Source of the DNA: Pirellula staleyi DSM 6068
GTDB taxonomy: Bacteria; Planctomycetota; Planctomycetia; Pirellulales; Pirellulaceae
DNA length: 64,000 nucleotides
Direction: 5' to 3'
NCBI RefSeq assembly: GCF_000025185.1
Contig: NC_013720.1
Coordinates: 2,542,001-2,606,000, forward strand
The translations under genes and the position numbers were made by a program. Shown piece after piece: positions 9,684-18,609 of the stretch. The number at the start of each line of letters is the position of its first letter. Positions within the stretch are counted from its first letter, which is position 1. The notes under the pieces were generated by a model. The model was given only the letters and a program-made list of their open reading frames with translations. It searched no databases and was not told where the DNA came from.

Positions 9684-12343
9684 GTCCCCGGCTTGCTTTC
9701 TGGGGCAGAAGAGGGAAACTTCGCGCCGAGCGTTTCAAACGACGCTTTCCAGCGGTCGGAACTCACTTGTGGATAGAGGACACGAAACTGGTCCCAGGTC
9801 TTTCTCGCTTGGGGAGCATCGGTGGCGAGTAGCGCTTCGAGCTGATGATATTTGGCTTCGAACCAATCGTCGGTTCCGCTCTTCGTTCCACTCAGAACTC
9901 GATTCCAGATTGGCAAGGCGAGCGCGAACTGCCGCGCGCGTGAATGCGATAGCGCTAGCCGCGTGAGGTACTTCTTTTCTTCGGGATAGGCGTCGACGAG
10001 GGCCGTGAGGAGTCGACTCGCCTCTTCGACATGGCCTGCCAGCTCGTAGTAGCGCGCCAGCTTGGAACTCGCGATGGCAGCATTCCGATTGCTCGCCACC
10101 ACCGAGGGACTGCTACCCAAAAGTTCCACGAGTCGCTTGTAGATCGCAGTTGCTTCAGCCAGTCGCTCCGTGCGGGTGGCGGCTGTGGCAGATTCAAGCT
10201 GCGCATCGGCGTCGCGCGCAAGAATGGTGAGCGCGGGGAGTTGATAGGCTGAACCAGCCGCCTCGCGATCGATCCACTGAGCGTGCCCAAAGGCCTCGCT
10301 TGTACGACCAGCGGCGGAAGCGACGAGCAGGCTGCGATAGTGAAACTCACTGACGAGTGGCGAGCTTGGTGGTAGTTCCGTCACCGCAGGAGCAGCAATG
10401 TCGCGCAGCTGTCGAGTCGCTTGCTCGATCTGCGGGGGCGACATTTTGGGATTCATTGCCGCGAAAACCTCTTGCCATTGCAGCGACACCTGCAGCCGCT
10501 TCGTCGCATCGCCGGTAGTCGCGAGCGCCAGGTAGTTCTCGGCTGCTGTTTGCTGGGCTGCAGCGAGTTTGTCACTACTCTCTCGTTTTGCGACAGCAGA
10601 CTGCCAGCGCCTGAAATGGACCTGCGTGATTTCGAACTGCGCGTCGCCATAGCCAGCGTCGCTCGGTGGAATGGCCGCGAGATCGCGGATCACTTGCTCG
10701 GCAGTAGAGGGCGATTCGAGCAACTTAGCGCGGAGCACTTTCGCTTTGGCGACTTGCTCTGCTGCAGGAAAATCTCGCTCGAGTCGCGCGAGACAACTTT
10801 GGGCTCGCGTGGCAAAACTGGCATCGGTCTCGACAAGCTGATGAAAGCTGACCGCTGCGAGCCAAAGTGCTTGAGCGGCGAGCGTGGGTACATCCGCCAG
10901 TGCGCTCGCAGATTGTTCGAGCCATGTACCAGCTGCCTCGTAGTTGGCGAGTCGAAATTCGCACCAGCCAGCATAGTAGCGACATTGGCCAGCGGCGTGC
11001 AAGTCGGTCGCCGCTTCGGGATGCTCGATCCCTTGCGTAAGTGTTGTGAGCGCGCGGGTGAAGTCTTCCGGGAGCTTCGATTTCTCAGCTGCGAGGAACT
11101 GTCGTCGACCATCGATCAGCAAAATATAGAGGGAGGAAGTGGTGGTGATCTTCGCGCCGGGATACTTGGCCATCAGCTGGTCGATGAGGTCGAACTGACG
11201 TAGTTTGGCAAGTCGCGCGATGCTGATCTCCGCGAGCTTGGTCTGATCGGCCGAACTGTTTTTTTTCAGACGCATGCCGCTACGCGCAGCAGCTCCCCAG
11301 AACGACACAATTCCTTGCGTCGGCCGCTCAAGCGGTTCGGCCGCGAGTGTTTCAGCAAAACGAACCGCCGCCGATGTTTGCCCGGCATTGAGCATGCCTT
11401 GCAGCTGCCAAAACTGACGCTGATCGCGCAGCTGCGTGGGGACCGATGCGTGGGCGAGCCAGCCGAACATGGTGCTTGCCCGGGCCTCTTCGCCGAGAGC
11501 TTGCTCGGTCATCGCCAGGCCAATCGCGGCGCGCGTGCGCCAGAGCGACTCGAGCATCAAGGTTTCGGGAGTGATCTCTTTGAGCGACTCACCCGGGGGA
11601 ATGTTGAGGATCTCTCCGAACGAAACGCGCGCTGCTTTCAGTTCGCTGTCGGCCTGTCCCAATTCAAGCTGGGTGATGGCCAGGTAATAGCGGCTCCAGC
11701 CTACAAAGTAGTGAGCTCGCTGCGACAACTGCTGATTGGTGGCGATTTGCCGCTCGATCTCGTCACGCGTGCTGCTGTTGACCATCTCGGTGTCGATCGC
11801 CGTGAGTCGACTGGTCTCGGCATCGAGTCTTGACAGCACGGCCGAAAAGCGACTGGCTGCCGATTGCAGCAACATCTTCGCCGCCTCTTCGGTGGCGACA
11901 TCCTCGGGCTGTTCGAGCCAGGTAAGCACCTTGGCTTCTGCCTGCTGATAGTCGGCCTCGAGCAACTGGAGTTCGAGCGAAACCGACGCCGCTTTGGGAA
12001 AGTCGCGGAGCAGCTGATTCACTTCCGCCATGAGTCGTGCGCGAGCTTCGTCGGCCAGGGGAGCCGCCAGAGCGCGGGCATAAACCGCAGCGATCTCGGC
12101 GGCGAGTTGCTCTTGCTCGGTGCGGACTGTGAGCTGCGCGAGCCGCTGCTGCAGCAAGCGAATGCGCACCTGATCGAGCTTCAGCCGATCGAGAAAACGA
12201 TCGACTTTTTGCTGTTCGAGAGGAGGTGGAGCAGCGCGCACGATCGGCCCCGAGAGAGCCAGCGCGCAGAGCATCGCCAGAAGCGCGGCAAAGTTATCGC
12301 GACGCTTCCATCGGGATGTACGAGACGGCTGCGAATTTCGCAT
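9680..12343 (-). CDS. Giant secreted TPR-rich protein in Exb operon
   Basis: An 887-residue protein beginning with a basic N-terminus and a hydrophobic export signal (NFAALLAMLCALALSGPIVRA). Nearly all the rest is helical repeats of tetratricopeptide character, for example the AIYKRLVEL, YYELAGHVEEASRLLTAL and ALPIWNRVL stretches near the C-terminus. The ATG at 12343 was chosen over an upstream one because it gives a clean signal peptide. It overlaps exbD by 50 bases upstream and the next gene by 4 bases. Similar ExbB-ExbD-TPR groupings occur in planctomycetes and Bacteroidetes, where the TPR protein is thought to couple the motor to envelope partners. Confidence 0.75.
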   Translation of the reverse strand: MRNSQPSRTSRWKRRDNFAALLAMLCALALSGPIVRAAPPPLEQQKVDRFLDRLKLDQVRIRLLQQRLAQLTVRTEQEQLAAEIAAVYARALAAPLADEARARLMAEVNQLLRDFPKAASVSLELQLLEADYQQAEAKVLTWLEQPEDVATEEAAKMLLQSAASRFSAVLSRLDAETSRLTAIDTEMVNSSTRDEIERQIATNQQLSQRAHYFVGWSRYYLAITQLELGQADSELKAARVSFGEILNIPPGESLKEITPETLMLESLWRTRAAIGLAMTEQALGEEARASTMFGWLAHASVPTQLRDQRQFWQLQGMLNAGQTSAAVRFAETLAAEPLERPTQGIVSFWGAAARSGMRLKKNSSADQTKLAEISIARLAKLRQFDLIDQLMAKYPGAKITTTSSLYILLIDGRRQFLAAEKSKLPEDFTRALTTLTQGIEHPEAATDLHAAGQCRYYAGWCEFRLANYEAAGTWLEQSASALADVPTLAAQALWLAAVSFHQLVETDASFATRAQSCLARLERDFPAAEQVAKAKVLRAKLLESPSTAEQVIRDLAAIPPSDAGYGDAQFEITQVHFRRWQSAVAKRESSDKLAAAQQTAAENYLALATTGDATKRLQVSLQWQEVFAAMNPKMSPPQIEQATRQLRDIAAPAVTELPPSSPLVSEFHYRSLLVASAAGRTSEAFGHAQWIDREAAGSAYQLPALTILARDADAQLESATAATRTERLAEATAIYKRLVELLGSSPSVVASNRNAAIASSKLARYYELAGHVEEASRLLTALVDAYPEEKKYLTRLALSHSRARQFALALPIWNRVLSGTKSGTDDWFEAKYHQLEALLATDAPQARKTWDQFRVLYPQVSSDRWKASFETLGAKFPSSAPESKPGT

Positions 12344-12725
12344 CTTTACAAGCCTGGATCGCAGCAGCGGCCATGGAGAAGGGGGCTTCGTCGGGAACGC
12401 GAACAAACGCTCCGTCGAGCTTATTGTCGAGTTGCCGGAGTACCTGCGTCAACTCGGCGGCTGTCGCAAGTTGGCGTCCTCCGAGTTGATACTGAAAATC
12501 AGAGCCAACCGCTACTATTTCTACGATCGCGGGTTCCAAAGTGTTCTGCGACGATCCGGAGGAGGTCGACTGCACTTTAACGGCGGGATCGAGTTCACGC
12601 TCGCTCCGAACAAAGCTGGAAGTGGTCATGAAAAAGATCAGCAGCAGGAAGACGACGTCGATCATGCTGGTCATTTGCAGCTCGACTCCACCTGCGTGCC
12701 GTCCGCTGCGGCTCGTTAGTTTCAT
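12294..12725 (-). CDS. ExbD/TolR-family proton-motive-force transducer (second copy)
   Basis: A 143-residue single-span inner-membrane protein. Its N-terminus has the family pattern ELQMTSMIDVVFLLLIFFM, with D23 as the conserved membrane aspartate that carries protons in ExbD/TolR. The rest is a periplasmic domain. It overlaps the preceding exbD by 4 bases (ATGA). Two tandem exbD genes imply a hetero-oligomeric ExbD subunit. The matching exbB is not adjacent but 4.4 kb away on the same strand. Confidence 0.9.
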   Translation of the reverse strand: MKLTSRSGRHAGGVELQMTSMIDVVFLLLIFFMTTSSFVRSERELDPAVKVQSTSSGSSQNTLEPAIVEIVAVGSDFQYQLGGRQLATAAELTQVLRQLDNKLDGAFVRVPDEAPFSMAAAAIQACKDAKFAAVSYIPMEASR

Positions 12726-13141
12726 GGCTGGGAGTTCTCCACCGCGAGCCGCAGGCGGACAATCTGGAGCTTGTTGCAGGCCCGCACGATTTCGTTGACC
12801 ATACGCGAATTGCCTCGCCGATCGGCTCGCAACGTAACCGCGACCCGGCTCGGATCGCCACCAGCTTCGTTGATGGCTGTGGTTAGGTCCTGAATCACTG
12901 TCGCCAGCGAAACGGTGTTGCCGCTGACATTGATCTCGCCCGTTTCACTCACGTTGATCGTGATTGCGGCTTCCTGCTGATCCTGCGAGCCTCGGAGTTT
13001 GGGGAGGGGGATTGATTGCTTGTTGACGGCCGAAACTTGTGACACCGTCATGAAGAAAATCAACAGCAGGAACGTGACGTCGATCATCGGCGTCATGTTC
13101 ATCTGGAGAGGTTGCCCGCGATGTCGGCGGTTGAGTTTCAT
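12722..13141 (-). CDS. ExbD/TolR-family proton-motive-force transducer (first copy)
   Basis: A 139-residue protein with a basic N-terminus and the membrane pattern MNMTPMIDVTFLLLIFFM; the proton-carrying aspartate is D21. The periplasmic part ends in ADRRGNSR..., typical for ExbD. An upstream in-frame extension to 13207 exists, but the ATG at 13141 gives the canonical start. It is the first gene of the five-gene minus-strand run that continues to 5939, and is divergent from a DUF1559 gene. Confidence 0.9.
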   Translation of the reverse strand: MKLNRRHRGQPLQMNMTPMIDVTFLLLIFFMTVSQVSAVNKQSIPLPKLRGSQDQQEAAITINVSETGEINVSGNTVSLATVIQDLTTAINEAGGDPSRVAVTLRADRRGNSRMVNEIVRACNKLQIVRLRLAVENSQP

Positions 13142-13328
13142 GGCGATAAGCTGGGACGAATTAACGAGTAGTACGTCAAGTAGAGTCCCCCTGGGACCAG
13201 CGGTCAATCCAAAGGAGAATTGAGAGAAGCTGTGCCGTGTAAAGCGGTCTTAACACTCTACCAAAAGGGGCTGGCGCACGCAGAAATTGCTGTGCCAACG
13301 CATCATGCGACGATCCGCATCAAAAGAG

Positions 13329-13358
13329 TTGACATCGCGTCTGGAAAGGGTCTAGGAT
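13329..13358 (+). promoter_or_regulatory. Candidate sigma70-type promoter for first DUF1559 gene
   Basis: TTGACA at 13329-13334, an 18-base spacer, then TAGGAT at 13353-13358. This would start a leader of roughly 90 bases before the ATG at 13457. Match by eye only. Confidence 0.45.
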
Positions 13359-13456
13359 GCGCCTACTTTTCTTCAGTTCTTTTTTATTCACTCATTTTTC
13401 GTTGTTGAGCCGCCCTGTTCTCGGGGTGAAAAGCAAAACAATCGGGGACCCCTCAC

Positions 13457-14383
13457 ATGAAAACTGCTGCGCGCAAACGACCCGGCTTTACTCTGGTCGA
13501 GCTGTTGGTGGTGATTGCCATCATTGGCGTTCTGGTGGCGCTACTCTTGCCGGCTGTTCAAGCTGCTCGTGAAGCTGCACGTCGAACCCAGTGCACCAAT
13601 AACCAAAAGCAGTGGGCACTTGCCTTCCACAACTACGCCGACATCAACACCGAAGCCCTGCCGATTGCTATGGCCAAGTCGGCTCCTCACCTGCGTCACA
13701 CGTGGGTGATCGGTTTGTATCCTTTCATGGAACAAACGGCCGCTTATGGTATTTATCGCCAAGATTATGCGTTTCATATCGCGCCGAACATTGTTCAAAG
13801 TGCGACGACCGGCGTTCTCAACACGCACTTCGGCGCTATGACATGTCCGAGCGACCGAAAAGGTTTCTGGCGCGGCGATACCTATTGGCGAGTTCGCTCG
13901 AATTATGTGGTTAATTTCGGTGCCACCCGTTCGACAACTCCCGCGCTGCGGATCTCGCCGTTCCGTCTCAATGCCTACAGCCGCATGGCTGAAGCGACCG
14001 ACGGTTTGAGCAACACGCTGCTGATGTCGGAACTGATTATTGCCCAGCAAGACAATTTCTGGGATTGCCGTGGCGACGTGCATAACGACGACGACGGCAG
14101 CATCTTCATGACGAACAACACCCCTAACTCGGGGACCGATTTTTGCGTGATTTGCAACGCTTCGGCCGCCGGAAGCATCACTCCGCCGCCGTGCCAAACA
14201 GGGGCTCAGAACTATGGCAGTCCCGACAGCACGACGTCGACCATTGCCGCTCGCAGCAAGCATCCCAATGGTGTGGTGACTTGCCGTTTGGATGGATCTG
14301 TCGGTTTCACATCCAATACCATTGCCATCGCGGTGTGGCAGGCACTTGGCTCGGCTCAAGCTGGCGATGTAGTGAACAACTAG
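13457..14383 (+). CDS. DUF1559 pseudopilin-like protein
   Basis: A 308-residue member of the planctomycete-expanded DUF1559 group. The N-terminus is a type IV prepilin signal ([19 protein letters not shown]) that prepilin peptidase would cut after Gly, leaving FTLVE. The helix continues into AAREAARR, followed by a conserved NN-KQ stretch. The C-terminus has the H-X9-DG motif ([12 protein letters not shown]). The protein is expected at the cytoplasmic membrane facing outwards; no molecular function is established. It is followed by a hairpin and then a small lipoprotein gene, a pairing repeated 2 kb downstream. Confidence 0.9.
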   Translation: MKTAARKRPGFTLVELLVVIAIIGVLVALLLPAVQAAREAARRTQCTNNQKQWALAFHNYADINTEALPIAMAKSAPHLRHTWVIGLYPFMEQTAAYGIYRQDYAFHIAPNIVQSATTGVLNTHFGAMTCPSDRKGFWRGDTYWRVRSNYVVNFGATRSTTPALRISPFRLNAYSRMAEATDGLSNTLLMSELIIAQQDNFWDCRGDVHNDDDGSIFMTNNTPNSGTDFCVICNASAAGSITPPPCQTGAQNYGSPDSTTSTIAARSKHPNGVVTCRLDGSVGFTSNTIAIAVWQALGSAQAGDVVNN

Positions 14384-14410
14384 TCGCTGGGATGACTGAC
14401 TGATCCTTTG

Positions 14411-14450
14411 ATCGATTGTCGCACCTCGATCAGCAGCGGCAATCGATTTT
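14411..14450 (+). terminator. Hairpin between DUF1559 gene and lipoprotein gene
   Basis: A 12-bp stem (14411-14422 with 14436-14447, one G-T pair) and a 13-base loop, followed by TTT. Position directly after the stop suggests a partial terminator or mRNA-processing element separating the two genes. Confidence 0.5.
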
Positions 14451-14552
14451 GTACCATCGCCTGGCAAAACTCCAGAGATCGCCTACGAGCGACTCTCTGG
14501 AAGTGATTGCTTGTGGTCTACTCTCTGACCTATCTCTACTGGAATATGCAGC

Positions 14553-14960
14553 ATGATGAATCGACGTGTGTGGTGTTTTCTCGCAGTGCTACTGGTGAGC
14601 TTCACGGTTGGCTGTGGTGGCTCGAAAGCCACGGTATCGGGAACGGTCACGCTCGATGGAGCCCCGCTCGAGAAAGGGCAGATTCAGTTCATCCCCACCG
14701 CTCCTGAATCGCAACTGGTGGTGGCTGAGATCGTTGCGGGAAAGTATTCGGCAACCACAGTCCCAGGTGAGATGAAAGTGCAAGTGCTGGCAACGAAGGT
14801 AGTGGGACAGCGGCCCGCTTTTGCAGGCGACCCCAATAGCCAGATGATCGAGGATGTGGTGTCGATTGTGGCGCCGCAGTACAACATCAATACCACCTTG
14901 AAGGTCGATCTCAAGGGTGGCGCTAACTCCGACGTGAACTTCAGCGTCACCTCGAAGTAG
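14553..14960 (+). CDS. Small lipoprotein paired with DUF1559 gene
   Basis: A 135-residue protein with a lipoprotein signal (basic MMNRR start, hydrophobic core, lipobox TVGC with the lipidated Cys near residue 21). The mature part starts with VSGTVTLDGAPLEKGQIQF, the beginning of a carboxypeptidase-regulatory-like/transthyretin-type beta sandwich, common in planctomycete small lipoproteins. Either of two adjacent ATGs (14553, 14556) may serve. It is located between two DUF1559 genes and followed by a strong terminator. Function unknown; an association with the neighbouring pseudopilin is inferred. Confidence 0.8.
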   Translation: MMNRRVWCFLAVLLVSFTVGCGGSKATVSGTVTLDGAPLEKGQIQFIPTAPESQLVVAEIVAGKYSATTVPGEMKVQVLATKVVGQRPAFAGDPNSQMIEDVVSIVAPQYNINTTLKVDLKGGANSDVNFSVTSK

Positions 14961-14997
14961 ACCGAATTTCAGTCGCTTGGCAATTCCGTGCATCCGA

Positions 14998-15027
14998 AGC
15001 CCGCGAGCAAAACTTCGCGGGCTTTTT
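14998..15027 (+). terminator. Rho-independent terminator after lipoprotein gene
   Basis: A 9-bp stem AGCCCGCGA/TCGCGGGCT (14998-15006 and 15015-15023), 8-base loop, followed immediately by a T-run. Confidence 0.85.
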
Positions 15028-15611
15028 CGTTGACATTACCCCCCAAAAGGTCACGGTCGGTGCTAGGCAAACTACTCCCGTCAGGTCGGTTGCTGATCAC
15101 CCATTTCCGCTAAGTCGAGCATAGAGCATTTCTCAATATGAACTGCGTTTCTACCTATAAAGGGTAGTCTCTGCCGGCCTGTTTGCGACCAATTAGCGTG
15201 CACCAGATGCAGTATTAAGCTGGGAAAATTGACCACAAGGTGGTTTTAAGTTCCCTTGCAGCATTCTCTGTGGTGCGATGTTCGGAAAAGTATCGATTTT
15301 CCTGAGTTGACCGCCCGAATTTGCTTGACAAATACCGCGTTCACGCCGATGCTGACCAAACGTGCGTTTCCGCACTTTCGGCTGTTCTGGCCGATTCATC
15401 GCTTGGCTATGTTCGATTGGCGTGACTTGTTGATCCGGGGGGATTAGCAGGTCAGGTATTTCATTTTTGAGCCAATCGCCCTTTTGAGGGCAGGAAGGTT
15501 AGACGCCCGATTGCTGGACTGTTGTCGCTTTGCAATCGCTTCAAAGCGCTGACAGCCATCGGCCGGGGAGATGTTTTTTTTCATTCTTCTCATCGCTTGT
15601 GGGGTATCGCT
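15028..15611. other. Intergenic region before second DUF1559 gene
   Basis: About 580 bases with no convincing gene. A TTGACA occurs at 15325-15330, but the -10 region 17 bases downstream is poor. The stretch just before the ATG at 15612 is T-rich. Nothing else recognised. Confidence 0.4.
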
Positions 15612-16682
15612 ATGTCATCTTCTCTCCTCTCTGCGCGGAGCCGACGAGGCTTCACGCTCGTTGAACTTCTGGTCGTAATCGCGATCATCGGAGTTCTGGT
15701 TGCTCTTCTCTTGCCAGCGGTTCAAGCTGCTCGCGAAGCTGCCCGTCGGATGCAATGCACGAACAATCTGAAACAGCTCGGCATTGCCATTCACAATCAC
15801 CACGACACATTCAACAAGCTTCCAGCTCGTCGTGGCAAACTGCTTCCTTCGGCGAGTAACTCGCGTTACTCGGCCAACCTCCATCTGCTCCCCTTCATGG
15901 AACAGAAGACCACCTACGATTTGGCCTGCACCACTCCCAACGGCACCACTGCTGCAGGAAACGTGAACCAGTGGCAAGGGAGTCACGCTCCTTGGATGGT
16001 CAGCATCAAAGGCTTTTTGTGTCCCTCGGATGGTCCCGATTCCACTGGCGGCACGGTGCGGCAGAGCAACTATATGTACAACAGCGGTGACTCGACCAAC
16101 CAGGCGATTGGTCCAGGTACCGGCACCAACAACGGCACCAATGGGTCGAACTGCCGTGGTCCGTTCGGCGCGGGAACGGAATTCACCTTTGCTTCGGTGA
16201 ACGATGGTCTCAGCAACACGATTGCGATGAGCGAGCGGATTCGGGCCGGTAAAGACCGTGGTTTGCACCGTCTCGCGTTTCAGGCGGGACAGTGGTTTAC
16301 CACTCCCAACGGATGCAAAGCGACGTTCAACTACACGACCCGCACTTACAACACTTCGGAGAACCTCCAAGGTTGGATTTCGGGAACTCGCTGGGCCGAT
16401 GGTGGCGCAGTCTTTTCGGCGCTCACCACTGTGCTCCCTCCTAACAGCCCATCGTGCGCAACTGATAACCACGACGATCAGTCGGGTTGCTATTCGGCTG
16501 TTAGCTACCATCCCGGTGGTGTGAACGTGCTGATGATGGATGGCAGCAGCCGCTTCATTTCGGAAACGGTGAACGCGGGCAATCCAGCTGCCAGCTGCAT
16601 CAACGTCTCGGGCCCTAGCCCGTTCGGCGTTTGGGGGGCACTTGGAAGCCGCAATGGTGGCGACACCGCCACGCTTCCTTAA
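15612..16682 (+). CDS. DUF1559 pseudopilin-like protein (second copy)
   Basis: A 356-residue protein with prepilin signal ([19 protein letters not shown]), the same [17 protein letters not shown] segment as its neighbour, and a C-terminal H-X9-DG motif ([12 protein letters not shown]). The middle is Gly/Thr/Asn-rich and much diverged from the first copy, so the pair is homologous but not a recent duplication. An open frame extends 30 codons upstream; the ATG at 15612 gives the proper prepilin leader. A strong hairpin with T-run follows the stop, before another small lipoprotein gene. Confidence 0.9.
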   Translation: MSSSLLSARSRRGFTLVELLVVIAIIGVLVALLLPAVQAAREAARRMQCTNNLKQLGIAIHNHHDTFNKLPARRGKLLPSASNSRYSANLHLLPFMEQKTTYDLACTTPNGTTAAGNVNQWQGSHAPWMVSIKGFLCPSDGPDSTGGTVRQSNYMYNSGDSTNQAIGPGTGTNNGTNGSNCRGPFGAGTEFTFASVNDGLSNTIAMSERIRAGKDRGLHRLAFQAGQWFTTPNGCKATFNYTTRTYNTSENLQGWISGTRWADGGAVFSALTTVLPPNSPSCATDNHDDQSGCYSAVSYHPGGVNVLMMDGSSRFISETVNAGNPAASCINVSGPSPFGVWGALGSRNGGDTATLP

Positions 16683-16719
16683 GAGCGCAGCACTTGGCGA
16701 CGATGGGTGTAAATAAGCA

Positions 16720-16758
16720 GCAATGCAGCGTTTTCTCGCTGCATTGCTTTCGTTTTCG
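16720..16758 (+). terminator. Rho-independent terminator after second DUF1559 gene
   Basis: An 11-bp perfect stem GCAATGCAGCG/CGCTGCATTGC (16720-16730, 16737-16747) with loop TTTTCT and a T-rich tail. It would separate the DUF1559 transcript from the lipoprotein gene downstream. Confidence 0.85.
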
Positions 16759-16961
16759 GTCGCGAGCCAATTCCCTCCGGGATGATCTGCTGCGACATCT
16801 TTTCGATTTCTTCCACTAGGGTCAGCGGCGCCGCGTGCATCTCTCGTACGCTCGCCTCTGGCCGTACGCTTCCTTATTGCGAGCCTGCTCGAGCCGCAGT
16901 GGCAATGCTACTTGCCCGCTCGATTTGCTGGCCGCATTTTCCTCCCCAAGGACTCACTGCA

Positions 16962-17447
16962 ATGTCTGCTCGTTATTCGACGGCCTGGCTGCTGCTTGCT
17001 CTGTCATGCATTACTTCGGCGATTTCCAGCGGCTGTGGCGGTAGTAGTCAGCCTCGTCCGGAAGGTGCTTTGGATACCACGCCACTCGTGGGCAAAGTCA
17101 CGCTTCAAGGAACTCCTGTCGCTGGTGCCACAGTGCTGACCACCCACGAAGACCCTTCAAAACCTGGCGGATATGCCACCACCGACGCCGACGGCACATT
17201 TACACTCACCACCTACGTGCAGGGAGATGGCGCTGTTCCCGGCAAGCACTTTGTGTCGGTAAAGAAAATCGCTGGGGGAGCTGCGACAGAAACCGAGTTC
17301 AATCCCGATACCTACAATCCCAACGGCGGCCAGTCGCAAGTGGCCCACGAACTGCCGGTGAAATACTCGGAGTTCAGCACGTCGGGGCTCACCGTCACCG
17401 TGACTACAAGTGGCACGACGGAACTGAATATCGATCTCCAGCAGTAA
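16962..17447 (+). CDS. Small lipoprotein paired with second DUF1559 gene
   Basis: A 161-residue lipoprotein: signal core WLLLALSCITSAIS then lipobox ISSGC (Cys near residue 25). The mature region carries a transthyretin-like fold (GKVTLQGTPVAGATVL... DADGTFTLTTY...PGKHFVSV). The ATG at 16962 has an AAGGA site 10 bases upstream; an upstream extension to 16782 lacks one. It is the second instance of the DUF1559-hairpin-lipoprotein arrangement. Function unknown. Confidence 0.8.
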   Translation: MSARYSTAWLLLALSCITSAISSGCGGSSQPRPEGALDTTPLVGKVTLQGTPVAGATVLTTHEDPSKPGGYATTDADGTFTLTTYVQGDGAVPGKHFVSVKKIAGGAATETEFNPDTYNPNGGQSQVAHELPVKYSEFSTSGLTVTVTTSGTTELNIDLQQ

Positions 17448-17588
17448 GTGCCGGATGATCTACTACGGCAAACTTGGCAACTCACGTGGAGTTCTTCGCG
17501 CCCGCCTAGCATTCGAGGCTGGTCGGGCAACCGAGGTCAGAGCGTAAATGGCATTGCACAGAGCGTAAGCGAATCGTCGCGGAACGCG

Positions 17589-18425
17589 TTAGTTGGTCCG
17601 CTTTCGTCCGAGTGGCAACAAGACACGTTCAACGCGTTTGCCACATTCCGAAACGATTGAGTCGATCTTGTTGCGGAAAATGCTGAAAGCCACCATCGCG
17701 GGGATTGCGACGAGAAGTCCAAGCCAGGTGGTCACGAGCGCTTTGCCGATGCTATCGGCCAGTTGATCAGGGCGGGCCATACCCCCACTCTCGGCAATCG
17801 TATTGAAAGACTCCATCATCCCTTCCACCGTGCCAAACAGTCCGAGCATCGGCGCGATGGCTCCAATCACACTCAGCACATCGGTCTTGCGGTAGAGCGA
17901 AGCGGTGTAATCTTCCCCCGCTTCTTCGACCGCCGATTTGTATTCCGCAAAGCCGAACTGACTGCTGCGAAAACGGGTCAGGCCAGCCAGAATCACATCG
18001 GTGGCTAGGGAATGGTTGCGTGGGTCTTCGCAAAATTGTGTGGCGGCGTCGAGATCTCCCGCTGCAATCCATTCTTCGAGCTGATCGAGTGCTTCCTCGG
18101 GCATGAGGCGGCTTTTACGAATCGAAAGCGAATGCTCGACGATAAAACCAACCGCCACCATCGAGAGCAGGATGATGATCACACCGATATAGCCACCGGC
18201 AATCAGTGTGTCGATGAACCCACGCTGACGAGGCGGAGCAGCCGCAGGACCAGACGGCGCATCGGCATCGTCGGCGGGTAAGGCTTCACTCTCAGTCTCT
18301 TGAGCGCTCAGTGGAATCGCTGAACCAGCGTCGATGAGACGCGAAACGCCGACAAGCGCCACCAGTACAGCCGCTAGTCGCAACCAGTTTCCCCAGGCCA
18401 ATAGGCTCGAGCCGCGCGATTGCAT
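17589..18425 (-). CDS. ExbB/TolQ/MotA-family proton channel protein
   Basis: A 278-residue inner-membrane protein. An N-terminal hydrophobic segment with signal-like character and a Pro/Ala/Asp-rich stretch (to about residue 68) precede three membrane helices of the MotA/TolQ/ExbB domain: one at about 74-96 and two in the C-terminal half around IGAIAPMLGLFGTVEGMMESF (family signature) and TTWLGLLVAIPAMVAFSIF. It would form the proton channel with ExbD. The two exbD genes lie 4.4 kb downstream on the same strand, beyond an oppositely oriented block, so the usual exbB-exbD adjacency is broken. Confidence 0.9.
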   Translation of the reverse strand: MQSRGSSLLAWGNWLRLAAVLVALVGVSRLIDAGSAIPLSAQETESEALPADDADAPSGPAAAPPRQRGFIDTLIAGGYIGVIIILLSMVAVGFIVEHSLSIRKSRLMPEEALDQLEEWIAAGDLDAATQFCEDPRNHSLATDVILAGLTRFRSSQFGFAEYKSAVEEAGEDYTASLYRKTDVLSVIGAIAPMLGLFGTVEGMMESFNTIAESGGMARPDQLADSIGKALVTTWLGLLVAIPAMVAFSIFRNKIDSIVSECGKRVERVLLPLGRKRTN

Positions 18426-18609
18426 CTTCGAGTATTCTTTCCACTTGAATAGCAGCCACCCTTGCCCAGGCTGGCCACCAAAAAATCATCGAGGTAAGAC
18501 GAGGAGTGTTATCCGCTGGAATCGAGAAGGTTGCCCAGCAGTCGAGAAGCTAACTTCGATCCTAAACGCTCGGACGAGCTTGTGCGAGTCGCGTGGGGAA
18601 CTTCCGCCA

